From Gemmatimonadaceae bacterium (lineage in GTDB: Bacteria; Gemmatimonadota; Gemmatimonadetes; Gemmatimonadales; Gemmatimonadaceae), in NCBI GenBank assembly GCA_035533015.1, contig DATLUQ010000036.1, positions 1 to 64,000 of the forward strand: a stretch of DNA of 64,000 nt, read 5' to 3'. Numbering within the stretch: the stretch's first letter is position 1; each line of letters begins with the position of its first letter. Both the position numbers and the translations under genes were made by a program. Below are positions 32,695-41,202 of the stretch, piece after piece. The notes beneath the pieces were generated by a model. It was not told the origin of the DNA and searched no databases. It was given only the letters and a program-made list of their open reading frames with translations.

Positions 32695-34130
32695 CCGCCC
32701 CGCCTGCCGCCACCGACCGCGTCCTTCCGACGCTCAACGTCGACGGATCTCGCCGCTGGATCCGACCCAGGCCCTCGCCCGGCAAGTTCTGGCGCCGGCG
32801 GCGCGCGGTGGCGTACGGGCTCATGTTCGTGTTCTTCATCCTCCCGTATCTGCGGATGAGCGGGAAGCCCGTCGTGCTGCTCGACCTTCCCGACCGGCAA
32901 TTCACCTTGTTCGGCACGACCTTCCTGCCCACCGACACGCTGCTCCTCATGCTGCTGATGGCCAGCATCCTCATCGGGATCTTTCTGATGACTGCGCTGG
33001 CTGGCCGGGTCTGGTGCGGGTGGAGCTGCCCGCAGACGGTGTACATGGAGTTCCTGTTCCGTCCCATCGAGCGGCTGTTCGAGGGAGGCCGCAGCGGGGC
33101 CCTGCAGCTCGATCGCCAGGGCGTGCGCGGCCAGCTGCGCGCCCGGCGGATGGCCAAGCACGGCGTCTACCTGCTGCTGTCGCTATTTCTCGCCCACACG
33201 TTCCTGGCCTACTTCGTGGGGATCGATCGCCTCGTGATGTGGGTGCAGCGCTCGCCCGTCGATCACCCGACCTCGTTTGCCATCATGGCGCTCACGACGT
33301 TCGGCATCATGACCGACTTCAGCTGGTTTCGCGAGCAGACCTGCCTCGTCGCCTGCCCCTACGGCCGGTTCCAGTCGGTGCTCCTCGACCGGCAATCGCT
33401 GATCGTGGCCTACGACCGCAAGCGCGGCGAGCCGCGGGCCCGCGGCAAGGACCGCACTGGCGCCGGCGACTGCATCGATTGCGGCGCTTGCGTGCTCACC
33501 TGCCCCACGGGCATCGACATCCGTGACGGGCTGCAGATGGAGTGCATCCACTGCACCCAGTGCGCGGACGCGTGCGACGACATCATGGCCCGCGTCGGCA
33601 AACCGCTCGGTCTCATTCGCTATTCGTCCCAAGCCGCCCTCGAGGGCGCCGAGGTGCGCAAGCTGCGCCCGCGCGTCGTGCTCTACCCGATGGCGCTCGC
33701 CGTCACCTTTGGAGGATTCCTGTTCGCCCTGGGAACCAAATCCTCCGCCGACGTAACCGTGCTGCGCGGCATGGGCGAGCCCTTCGTGATCGAAGCCGAC
33801 GGACGCGTGGCCAACCAACTGCGCGTCAAGATCACCAATCGCTCGAACCAGGATCACGTGTACCAGGTGAACATCGCAGGCGTGAACGACGGATCGGTGA
33901 TCGCGCCGGACGATCCCATGGCCGTGGCTGCCGGTGAGACCGACGAGATGGCGCTGTTCGTGCTGCTCCCGGCCACGGCGTTTCACGACGGGCGGCGCAA
34001 CATATCCGTCCACGTCACCGACGGCGCGGGATTCAGTGGCGACGTGCCGTACCGTCTCGTGGGTCCCGAGCACGGCGACCACGATGACCACGGCGACGCC
34101 GAGCGCGGCGCGGGAGGGGATAGCAGATGA
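32691..34130 (+). CDS. ccoG: cbb3 assembly ferredoxin-like protein CcoG
   Basis: A polytopic membrane protein of 479 residues implicated in Cu(II) reduction for oxidase assembly. It has CGWSCPQTVYMEF in the membrane part, two [4Fe-4S] motifs (CIDCGACVLTCPTGID and CIHCTQCADAC) and a C-terminal periplasmic Ig-like domain. The far C-terminus is His/Asp-rich (HGDHDDHGD), which may bind metal. The start at 32691 overlaps ccoP (ATGA). Confidence 0.95.
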   Translation: MTAPPAATDRVLPTLNVDGSRRWIRPRPSPGKFWRRRRAVAYGLMFVFFILPYLRMSGKPVVLLDLPDRQFTLFGTTFLPTDTLLLMLLMASILIGIFLMTALAGRVWCGWSCPQTVYMEFLFRPIERLFEGGRSGALQLDRQGVRGQLRARRMAKHGVYLLLSLFLAHTFLAYFVGIDRLVMWVQRSPVDHPTSFAIMALTTFGIMTDFSWFREQTCLVACPYGRFQSVLLDRQSLIVAYDRKRGEPRARGKDRTGAGDCIDCGACVLTCPTGIDIRDGLQMECIHCTQCADACDDIMARVGKPLGLIRYSSQAALEGAEVRKLRPRVVLYPMALAVTFGGFLFALGTKSSADVTVLRGMGEPFVIEADGRVANQLRVKITNRSNQDHVYQVNIAGVNDGSVIAPDDPMAVAAGETDEMALFVLLPATAFHDGRRNISVHVTDGAGFSGDVPYRLVGPEHGDHDDHGDAERGAGGDSR

Positions 34131-34615
34131 AGCGCGGAGCTGGGTGGCCCATTGCCGTGGCCGCGATCCTCGCCGCCACGGTAGGCCTCAACGGGTGGAT
34201 GTACCGCGTGGCCAACGACGATCCCTCGTTCGCCATCGAGCCCAACTACTATCAGAAGGCGGTGGACTGGGACAGCACGATGGCGCAGGAGCGCCAGAAT
34301 CTCGCGCTCGGCTGGCACCTGTCGCCCGAACTCGCCGCCTACACCCCGCGCGGCGGGGCATTGCTCCAGATCACGCTGCGCGACGCGTCGGGCGTCGAGA
34401 TCCGCGACGCGACGGTGAAGGTCGCGGCGTTCTTCAACGCGCGCGCCAACGACGTCATCGACACCACGCTGACGCGGGATTTCGCCGGCTACAACGTGCG
34501 TCTCCCCGTCACGCATGGCGGGGTGTGGGAGTTGCAGTTCGACGTGACGCGGGGCAGCCAGCGATTCACCGCGACGTCGCGCGTCGAGGCCGTGGCGGCG
34601 GGAAACGGGACGTGA
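34127..34615 (+). CDS. ccoH: FixH/CcoH-family cbb3 assembly protein
   Basis: 162 residues: one N-terminal membrane helix (WPIAVAAILAATVGLNGW), the family motif IEPNYYQKAVDWD and a periplasmic beta-sandwich. Needed for maturation of the oxidase in other bacteria, probably through interaction with CcoI or CcoP. ATGA overlap with ccoG and GTGA overlap with the next gene. Confidence 0.92.
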   Translation: MKRGAGWPIAVAAILAATVGLNGWMYRVANDDPSFAIEPNYYQKAVDWDSTMAQERQNLALGWHLSPELAAYTPRGGALLQITLRDASGVEIRDATVKVAAFFNARANDVIDTTLTRDFAGYNVRLPVTHGGVWELQFDVTRGSQRFTATSRVEAVAAGNGT

Positions 34616-35367
34616 CCCTGCTCTTGGGCGTCCTCGTCGCCAGCCTGGTGGGCAGCATCCACTGCGCGGCGATGTGCGGTGGTTTCGTGTGCGTGTACGC
34701 CGGCGCCTCGACACCACGCGGGCTTGCCAATCTTCCCGCCCACGTCGCGTACAACGGCGGCCGCCTCGTGTCGTACGTAGTGCTGGGAATCGTGGCCGGT
34801 GCGATCGGCGCTCGCGTCGACGACCTGGGCCGGTTCGCCGGGATGAGCCGAGGGGCCGCCATCCTGGCGGGCACGCTGATGGTGGCTTGGGCACTAGGCA
34901 TCATGGCCGCGTCGCTTGGCATGCGGGTGCCGGGCACGCTGGCGCCGGAGTGGGCGAAGCGCCGGCTTGGCGCCGCACTCGTCGCCATGCGCGACCGTCC
35001 ACCGGTAGCCCGCGCCGCCGTCACCGGGCTATTGACGACGCTCCTGCCCTGCGGCTGGCTGTACACGTTCGTCGTCACCGCCGGCGGAACCGGCAGTGGG
35101 CTTGGCGGCGCCGGCGTGATGCTCGCGTTCTGGCTGGGCACCGTGCCGGTGCTGCTCGGGCTCGGGCTGGGGGCTCAGCGGCTGCTAGGGCCCGTGGCTC
35201 GGCGGCTCCCGCTGGCGAGTGCGGCGTTGGTGTTGGTGCTTGGGCTTCTCTCGATTGCCGGACGCGTCCATCCGCCCGCCATGAACATGCGCATGCACGC
35301 CGGCGCTCCGACCGCCGCGGCTGCGCCCCAAGCGACGGCGATGGACTCGAGCCATGCAGGCCACTGA
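34612..35367 (+). CDS. SafE/UreH-like membrane protein of the cco cluster
   Basis: A 251-residue protein with six or so helices, of the sulfite-exporter/heavy-metal-transport-like family that commonly accompanies ccoGHIS. Cysteines are in IHCAAMCGGFVCVY (helix 1) and TTLLPCGWLY (helix 4), the usual pair of conserved Cys/Pro motifs. The C-terminal tail is His/Met-rich (PPAMNMRMHAG, ending SSHAGH), consistent with copper handling. GTG start at 34612. Confidence 0.85.
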   Translation: MTLLLGVLVASLVGSIHCAAMCGGFVCVYAGASTPRGLANLPAHVAYNGGRLVSYVVLGIVAGAIGARVDDLGRFAGMSRGAAILAGTLMVAWALGIMAASLGMRVPGTLAPEWAKRRLGAALVAMRDRPPVARAAVTGLLTTLLPCGWLYTFVVTAGGTGSGLGGAGVMLAFWLGTVPVLLGLGLGAQRLLGPVARRLPLASAALVLVLGLLSIAGRVHPPAMNMRMHAGAPTAAAAPQATAMDSSHAGH

Positions 35368-37813
35368 ACGCGCCGCGCTGGCGCCCCCGGCGGGCGCCCG
35401 CGCCGAAGCGCCGTCGGAGGTGACCTGCACGCACTGCGGGCTCCCGGTACCGAGCGGGCTCGTCGAGCCCGGAGCGCCGCACCAGTTCTGCTGCACGGGC
35501 TGCCAAGCGGCGTACGAGATCCTCCACGAGCACGGGCTGGATCAGTACTACCGGCTGGGCGCGCCGCGGGGCGCGTCGGTCAGCCCCACGGGCCGCGCCT
35601 ACGAGGAGTTCGACCACGAGGCATTCCAGAAATTATATATCCGGCCGCTGCCGGGCGGGCGGGCCCAGGTCGACCTCTACCTGGAGGGCGTACACTGCGC
35701 GTCGTGCGTGTGGCTCGTGGAGCGCGTCCCGCTCCTCCTGCCGGGCGTGGCCCGCGCCGAGCTGGAGATCCGGCGCTCGCTGGCCCGCGTGGAGTGGGAC
35801 CCCGCCACCGTACCCCTCTCGCGGGTGGCCCGTATGCTCGACTCGCTGGGGTACCCGCCCCACCCGTTCCGCGGCGTGCAGCGCGAGGCCATACGGCGGC
35901 GCGAGGACCGCGCCATGCTCGTGCGCATCGGGGTTGCGGGCGCCATCGCCGGCAACATCATGCTCGCTGCCTTTGCGCTCTACGCGGGTTGGGGCGGGAG
36001 GATGGAGCACCAATGGCAGCTGTTCTTCCGCTGGTTGAGTCTGCTGCTCGTCACGCCAGCCCTGTTCTGGCCCGGCCGGATCTTCTTTTCCGGCGCGTGG
36101 TCGGCGCTCCGCACGCGCACGCTCCACATGGACGTACCCGTGGCCCTTGGCCTTGCCGTGGGCTATACGCAAGGCGCGATCAACACGATCCGCGACAGCG
36201 GACCGATCTACTTTGACGGCTTGGCGCTGCTGATCTTCCTGCTCCTCGTGGGCCGCTATCTGCAGCAGCGCGGCCAGCGGGCGGCGGCCGACGGCGCCGA
36301 ACTCCTCTACTCGCTCACCCCCTCCTCCGCGCGCGTCATCGAGCCCGGCGGCGCGACGCGCATGGTGCCGGCCGAGGCGCTGTTGCCGGACATGGAATTC
36401 GAAGTGCGGCCCGGCGAGACGCTGGCCGCCGACGGCGTGATCACCGCTGGCCGGTCGCAGCTGGACACGGCGCTGCTCACCGGCGAGTCGCGCCCCGTGT
36501 CGGCGGGAGTGGGGGCCGGCGTGTTCGCCGGGACCGTGAATCTGTCGTCGCCCATCCTCGTGCGCGTGGAGCGGGCCGGTGAATCGAGCCGCGTCGCCCG
36601 ACTGCTGCAGCAGGTGGAGGAGAGCGGCCGCCGCCGCGCACCGGTAGTGCAGACGGCGAATCGCATGGCGGCCTGGTTCGTGGCCGTCGTGCTCGCGCTC
36701 GCTGCCATCACATTCGTGATCTGGGAACTGCGCGATCCGTCGCGGGCCGTGGACAACGCCATTGCCCTGCTCATCGTGACCTGCCCGTGCGCGTTGGCGC
36801 TGTCCACGCCGCTGGCGGTGTCGGTCGCGATTGGCCGTGCGGCGCGGGCCGGAATCTTCATCAAAGGGGGAGACGCGCTGGAGACGCTGGCGCGTCCCGG
36901 ACGGCTGCTGCTCGACAAGACGGGCACGGTGACGGCGGGTCAGACGGCGCTCGTGCATTGGGAGGGGCCCGACTGGGTGAAGCCGCTGGTGCTGGCGCTC
37001 GAGGCCGAGTCCACGCACCCGATCGCCGCGGGGTTCCGCACCGCTTGGCCGGGCGTGGCGGCCCCGCCCGCAGGCAGAACGGTCCACGCCCTGGGGGGCG
37101 GCATTTCGGGGTGGGTTCAGGGCCGGAGCGTCGTGGTGGGCGCGCCGGCGTTCGTGCGTGCTCGGGCCGACGGCGAATCTCCGGCGGTCACTCTGCCCTC
37201 CGATCTCACGCCGGTGCTCGTCGCCGTGGACGGGACGATCGTCGCCGCCGCGGGTCTGGGCGACCCGGTGCGCCCCGACGCCGCGAGGTCCATTGCCGCG
37301 CTCAGGTCGCGTGGATGGGACGTGGCGCTCCTGTCGGGCGACGCACCGATGGTGGTGGCGTCGGTGGGTCGCGCCCTGGGGCTCGCGGATGAGGCGTGCA
37401 CCGGCGGCGCGGCGCCGGAGGACAAGTTGCGTGTCGTCGAGGCGGCGCGGCGCGACACTCGGCGGGCCGTGGTGATGGTGGGCGACGGGGTGAACGATGC
37501 GGGCGCGATCGCCGCCGCATCGGTGGGGGTGGGCGTGCACGGCGGCGCGGAGGCGTGCCTCGCGACCGCCGACGTCTATCTGACACGGCCGGGGCTGGCG
37601 CCGCTGGTCGAACTGGTGCGAGGAGCCGAGCGGACGATGCGGGTGATTCGCCGCAATCTGGCGTTCTCCCTACTGTACAACATCGTGGGTGCGGGGCTCG
37701 CCATGGCCGGCGTGCTCGATCCGCTGATCGCGGCGCTGATGATGCCGGCCAGTTCGCTGACCGTGGTGATGAGCTCGTGGCGCGCCCGCACGTTTGAAGG
37801 AGGCGGAGCGTGA
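35354..37813 (+). CDS. ccoI: copper-exporting P-type ATPase CcoI (CopA2-like)
   Basis: An 819-residue P1B ATPase that moves Cu(I) outward for cbb3 assembly. It has an N-terminal Cys cluster (CTHCGLPVP and CCTGCQAAYE), a metal-binding domain (GVHCASCVW), the TGES actuator, CPCALALSTP in the membrane, the phosphorylated DKTGTV, the STHPIA nucleotide-binding motif and GDGVND. All catalytic residues are present. It overlaps the SafE-like gene by 14 bases and ccoS by 4. Confidence 0.97.
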   Translation: MQATERAALAPPAGARAEAPSEVTCTHCGLPVPSGLVEPGAPHQFCCTGCQAAYEILHEHGLDQYYRLGAPRGASVSPTGRAYEEFDHEAFQKLYIRPLPGGRAQVDLYLEGVHCASCVWLVERVPLLLPGVARAELEIRRSLARVEWDPATVPLSRVARMLDSLGYPPHPFRGVQREAIRRREDRAMLVRIGVAGAIAGNIMLAAFALYAGWGGRMEHQWQLFFRWLSLLLVTPALFWPGRIFFSGAWSALRTRTLHMDVPVALGLAVGYTQGAINTIRDSGPIYFDGLALLIFLLLVGRYLQQRGQRAAADGAELLYSLTPSSARVIEPGGATRMVPAEALLPDMEFEVRPGETLAADGVITAGRSQLDTALLTGESRPVSAGVGAGVFAGTVNLSSPILVRVERAGESSRVARLLQQVEESGRRRAPVVQTANRMAAWFVAVVLALAAITFVIWELRDPSRAVDNAIALLIVTCPCALALSTPLAVSVAIGRAARAGIFIKGGDALETLARPGRLLLDKTGTVTAGQTALVHWEGPDWVKPLVLALEAESTHPIAAGFRTAWPGVAAPPAGRTVHALGGGISGWVQGRSVVVGAPAFVRARADGESPAVTLPSDLTPVLVAVDGTIVAAAGLGDPVRPDAARSIAALRSRGWDVALLSGDAPMVVASVGRALGLADEACTGGAAPEDKLRVVEAARRDTRRAVVMVGDGVNDAGAIAAASVGVGVHGGAEACLATADVYLTRPGLAPLVELVRGAERTMRVIRRNLAFSLLYNIVGAGLAMAGVLDPLIAALMMPASSLTVVMSSWRARTFEGGGA

Positions 37814-37974
37814 GCGTCATCTATATCGTGGTGCCATTGGCGCTGCTCGTCGTCGGCGCGGCCGTTGCGGCATTCGTGTGGGCCACCAATCGCGGGCAGT
37901 TCGACGATCTCGATACGCCCGCAGTGCGCATGCTCCATGATGACGAACAGCGTCGCCCCCCAACCGGCCCCTGA
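37810..37974 (+). CDS. ccoS: cbb3 maturation protein CcoS
   Basis: A 54-residue protein too small to be conspicuous but clear by position and sequence. It has a single helix (SVIYIVVPLALLVVGAA) followed by FVWATNRGQFDDLDTPAVRM, which matches the CcoS signature. The GTG start overlaps the ccoI stop. In other bacteria it is required for cofactor insertion into CcoN. Its 3' end overlaps the acyltransferase start by 38 bases. Confidence 0.93.
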   Translation: MSVIYIVVPLALLVVGAAVAAFVWATNRGQFDDLDTPAVRMLHDDEQRRPPTGP

Positions 37975-39151
37975 AGGCGGCGTCCCCCCACGGGGCGGCG
38001 CCGCGGCTCCCGAACCGCGTCTGATCTACGTGGACGCGCTGCGTGTGGCGGCGCTGGCCGGCGTGTTTGTCGTGCATGTGTGCGAGGTGTTCAATCCGGC
38101 CGACGAGTGGCACATCACGAATGCGGTGCGCGCGCCGTGGGCGGGCGCCCTGGCGGCGCTCATGGCGCCCTGGATCATGCCGCTGTTCTTCGTGCTGTCC
38201 GGCGCCGCCACCTGGTACTCGCTGCGCACGCGGGGGAGCGGCGTATTCATCAGGGAACGCGTCAACCGGCTGCTCCTGCCGCTCGTGGTCGGCACGCTGC
38301 TCTTCGTGCCCCCCCAGGTGTACCTGGAGCGGCGACTGCGCGGCCAGTTCAGTGGGTCGTTCGTGCAGTTCATTCCGCACTTCTTCCAGGGCATCTACCC
38401 GCAGGGCAACCTGTCGTGGCACCACCTGTGGTTCCTGGCACATCTGTTCGCATACTCCGTGATCGCGCTTCCGCTCTTCCGGTACTGGCAGACCGCCGCG
38501 GGTGAACTCAAGATGCAGCGACTCGCGCGCCTGAGCGGCAGCAGCATCGGACTGCTGGCGCTCGCCCTGCCACTGGTCCTCGAGCGCGAACTGCTCTGGG
38601 GCTTGTTCCCGGAGCGCCACATGCTGAGCACGGATTGGGCCAACCACGCGCTGCTGCTGGTGGCGTTCGTGTACGGCTTCGTGCTCGCCGGCGCGCCGAC
38701 GCTGGGCGCGGCCATCGACCGGTACTGGAAGGGTCTCGCGGCCGCGGGGGCCGCGCTCTCGTGTCTGCTCGCCGCCCTCGTCTGGGCGGGGGCCCTGCCC
38801 TCACGACTGCCGCCCCCGTATTCGCCGAGCTATCTCGTGTTCTGGACGCTGTACGCCGTCGACGCGTGGGCCTGCATGGTGGCCGTGCTGGGGGCGGGCC
38901 GCCGGTGGCTGCGCGTGGAGAATCGGGCGATCGCCGTGGGGCGCGCAAACGGGTTCGCCTGGTACGTGGTGCACCAGCCGGTGATCGTCGCGCTGGCGTA
39001 CGTGATCGTGCAGTGGCCCGCACGGGTCGGAGTGGGAGTGAAGTTCACGGTCCTGTTCGCGAGCTCGCTGGCCGGAACGCTGGCTTTGGCGCAGCTCCTT
39101 CGCCACGTGCCCGGCCTGGCGCGGATACTGGGCTACCGCGCCCGCGCGTGA
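37937..39151 (+). CDS. acyltransferase-3 family membrane protein
   Basis: About 404 residues with ten predicted helices. It opens YVDALRVAALAGVFVVHVCEVF (helix 1 with the conserved His) and contains MPLFFVLSGAATWY and HHLWFLAHLFAYS, signatures of the family that acetylates or succinylates surface glycans (OpgC, WecH and others). The substrate is unknown. The start at 37937 or 37940 lies inside ccoS in another frame, so it is probably coexpressed with the cco genes without sharing their function. Confidence 0.85.
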   Translation: MMTNSVAPQPAPEGGVPPRGGAAAPEPRLIYVDALRVAALAGVFVVHVCEVFNPADEWHITNAVRAPWAGALAALMAPWIMPLFFVLSGAATWYSLRTRGSGVFIRERVNRLLLPLVVGTLLFVPPQVYLERRLRGQFSGSFVQFIPHFFQGIYPQGNLSWHHLWFLAHLFAYSVIALPLFRYWQTAAGELKMQRLARLSGSSIGLLALALPLVLERELLWGLFPERHMLSTDWANHALLLVAFVYGFVLAGAPTLGAAIDRYWKGLAAAGAALSCLLAALVWAGALPSRLPPPYSPSYLVFWTLYAVDAWACMVAVLGAGRRWLRVENRAIAVGRANGFAWYVVHQPVIVALAYVIVQWPARVGVGVKFTVLFASSLAGTLALAQLLRHVPGLARILGYRARA

Positions 39152-39437
39152 ACGGTCGGCGGAGGAACTCGAGCATCGCGATGCGCGGCAACAGTGGCGC
39201 CGGACGCCCGGATGGCGTCGGGCGGATTCCCCGCGGCGCCTAGAGCCGGCCCGACAGAGAGTCAGGATTTACCCGACAGACCTCTACCGGGTGGGGGGTA
39301 GGTTGAGGCGCGGGTCCCCTGGGAGCCGTCGAGCCAGGAGCGAGCACGGCCCCGACGGCGCGTGGGACGCCGAGGAGCTTGGCGCTTACGACTTCATTCC
39401 GGATCGCATCGATGAGATCTCGCATGGGAGGAGCGGT
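39152..39437. promoter_or_regulatory. upstream region of the Rieske-like/cytochrome b operon
   Basis: I see no gene in these 286 bases. CCCGACAGA occurs twice as a direct repeat (39250-39258 and 39272-39280), 22 bases apart, about two helical turns. This is the pattern of a response-regulator operator. A GGGAGGAG ribosome site at 39426-39433 serves the GTG start at 39438. Confidence 0.5.
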
Positions 39438-39911
39438 GTGACCGTGACGTCCCCGACGACGGAGCCCGAAGCCGGCGATGCGCCCTGGGAGCCGGGCTTC
39501 AGCGAATATCTATTGGGCGGCATTGTCGTGCTGATGGTGGTCGGGCTCGCCCTGGCCGCATTCCTCTATCTCCTGCCACCAGAACGTCTTCAGCTTGCGG
39601 AGTTGCAGCCCGCGTTCGTCGTGGCGCCCGAGGCGCAGCTCCCGGTCGGCGCCAGCCGCGTCGTGGACTGGGGGCAGCAGGTCATCCTGGTCGTGCGGAC
39701 CGGGGAAAAGACCTACGCGGGGCTGCAGGGCACGTCGCCCACCGACGGCTGCATCCTGGACTGGGACCCGACCTCGCTGCGGGTCCTCTCTCCATGCACC
39801 TACATCGTGTACGATCTGCAGGGCAACGTGGTGCGGGGCCTGACCACGGTGCCGCTCCAGCGGTATCCCGTGTTCGTCCGCGACGGCATCGTCTACGTGG
39901 GGAGGCCATAG
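39438..39911 (+). CDS. Rieske-like protein without [2Fe-2S] histidine ligands
   Basis: A 157-residue protein. It has an N-terminal membrane helix (LLGGIVVLMVVGLALAAFLYLL, residues 25-46) and then a beta-rich domain laid out like a bc-complex Rieske protein. Where a Rieske protein has CxH and CxxH, this one has Cys105-Ile-Leu107 and Cys120-Thr-Tyr-Ile123. Both cysteines are kept and both histidines are lost, so no Rieske cluster can form in the usual way; a disulfide is possible. The cytochrome b gene follows after one base, which supports descent from a bc-complex subunit. The GTG start at 39438 follows GGGAGGAG. Family assignment is by eye and by context. Confidence 0.75.
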   Translation: MTVTSPTTEPEAGDAPWEPGFSEYLLGGIVVLMVVGLALAAFLYLLPPERLQLAELQPAFVVAPEAQLPVGASRVVDWGQQVILVVRTGEKTYAGLQGTSPTDGCILDWDPTSLRVLSPCTYIVYDLQGNVVRGLTTVPLQRYPVFVRDGIVYVGRP

Positions 39912-39912
39912 G

Positions 39913-41202
39913 ATGCTGGGGCGTGCATGGGAGGCAACCGTGGCGTGGGGGAAACGCTTCTGGGACGATCTGAAGGCAAGCACGGACGCCAGCCTGCTCG
40001 CCATCCTGCGGTTCGTGGGCCTGCTGTACGGGCGCATCGATACGCGTCTGCCCATCGACCAGGCGTTCCGCAAGTCGCTGCGCCACCGGTTGTCGCGCCA
40101 CGCCGGATGGAGGCACGCCTTCGGCGGCATCACGTACCTGCTGTTCATGGTGCTGGTCGTGACCGGCGTGCTGCTCTCCTTCTACTACCGGCCGTCGGCG
40201 GAGGAAGCGTACCAGAGCATCCAAAACATCGTATCGGGCGTCACGCTGGGCTGGCTCATGCGGGATGTGCACGTCTGGGCCGCCAACCTGATCGTGCTCG
40301 CGGCGCTGGTCCACATGGGCCGCGTATTCTTCGGTGCGGCCTACAAGCCGCCGCGGGAGACGAACTGGCTCGTCGGACTGCTCCTGTTGTTCGTCATCTT
40401 CGCGTTCGGCGCCACCGGCTACCTGCTTCCGTGGGATCAGTGGGCCTACTGGACGGTGACGCAGGGTCTGGCCATCCTCGGCCACGTGCCGCTGTTCGGC
40501 GGTGCCCTCGTCGAGATCCTTCGGGGCGACCCGCTCGTCTCGGGCGCTACGCTGAGCCGGTTCTTCGCGATTCACGTCATCGTGTTGCCGTGGCTCGCGC
40601 TCGCGCTGCTGATGCTGCATTTCACTCTGGTGCGAAAGCACGGCGTCGCGCCGCCGGCCGAGGCGGCGACCGAGGACCTCGGCCCAAGCGATGAATCCGG
40701 CGTCCCGTTCTTCCCGAACCATTTTCTGCGTTCGCTGATCGTGGGTGTGCTGGTCCTGTCGCTCGTGATCACGGCGGCGGCCCTGTACCCGCGCGATGTG
40801 GCGGCGCCGGCGAACCCGGCACAGCCGCCGGCGTCGCTGCGCTCGACCTGGATCGTGGCCGACGTGTCCCGCGCGCTGATCTACTACCTGGGCGGGTGGG
40901 GCTTCGCGGCGTACCTGCTCCTCGGCGCCGTGATGGTGCTGCTGCCGCTGTTCGACCGATCGCCGGAGCGCCGTCTGAGACAACGCCCGATCGTGGCCAG
41001 CCTGGGGGTGGTCTTCTTTCTCGCGTTCGCCGTGGCCTGGGCCGCCGGATGGCACCTGCGGTCCGTGCCGGTCCTGGCATCCGGCGAGTTGACGCCGATC
41101 GAGCAGCCCCTGGCGATGCCGGGGCCCGCGCTGCCACGCGTCGCGCCCGTGCAGCCGGCCGCGCAACCCACGGGCACTTCGAGCCCCAGAGGTCCGCAAT
41201 GA
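39913..41202 (+). CDS. bc-type cytochrome b lacking the PEWY motif
   Basis: 429 residues, fused b6/IV-like. Haem ligands are His120/His134 (H-x13-H) and His221/His236 (H-x14-H, as in b6 proteins). GATGYLLPWDQWAYW (166-180) is the conserved quinone-site helix. In the C-terminal part the Qo motif PEWY is replaced by RSTW (310-313) within a recognisable ADPA-like context (APANPAQPPASLRSTW). Together with the ligand-less Rieske-like partner, this suggests that electron bifurcation at Qo has been lost. Electrons would then pass between quinone, the b haems and the multihaem subunits encoded next. ATGA overlap with the 9-haem gene. Confidence 0.88.
   Translation: MLGRAWEATVAWGKRFWDDLKASTDASLLAILRFVGLLYGRIDTRLPIDQAFRKSLRHRLSRHAGWRHAFGGITYLLFMVLVVTGVLLSFYYRPSAEEAYQSIQNIVSGVTLGWLMRDVHVWAANLIVLAALVHMGRVFFGAAYKPPRETNWLVGLLLLFVIFAFGATGYLLPWDQWAYWTVTQGLAILGHVPLFGGALVEILRGDPLVSGATLSRFFAIHVIVLPWLALALLMLHFTLVRKHGVAPPAEAATEDLGPSDESGVPFFPNHFLRSLIVGVLVLSLVITAAALYPRDVAAPANPAQPPASLRSTWIVADVSRALIYYLGGWGFAAYLLLGAVMVLLPLFDRSPERRLRQRPIVASLGVVFFLAFAVAWAAGWHLRSVPVLASGELTPIEQPLAMPGPALPRVAPVQPAAQPTGTSSPRGPQ

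Noticed and set aside
39438-39911. Functional Rieske [2Fe-2S] protein
   Set aside because: The two histidine ligands are replaced by Leu and Ile, so a normal Rieske cluster cannot be claimed.
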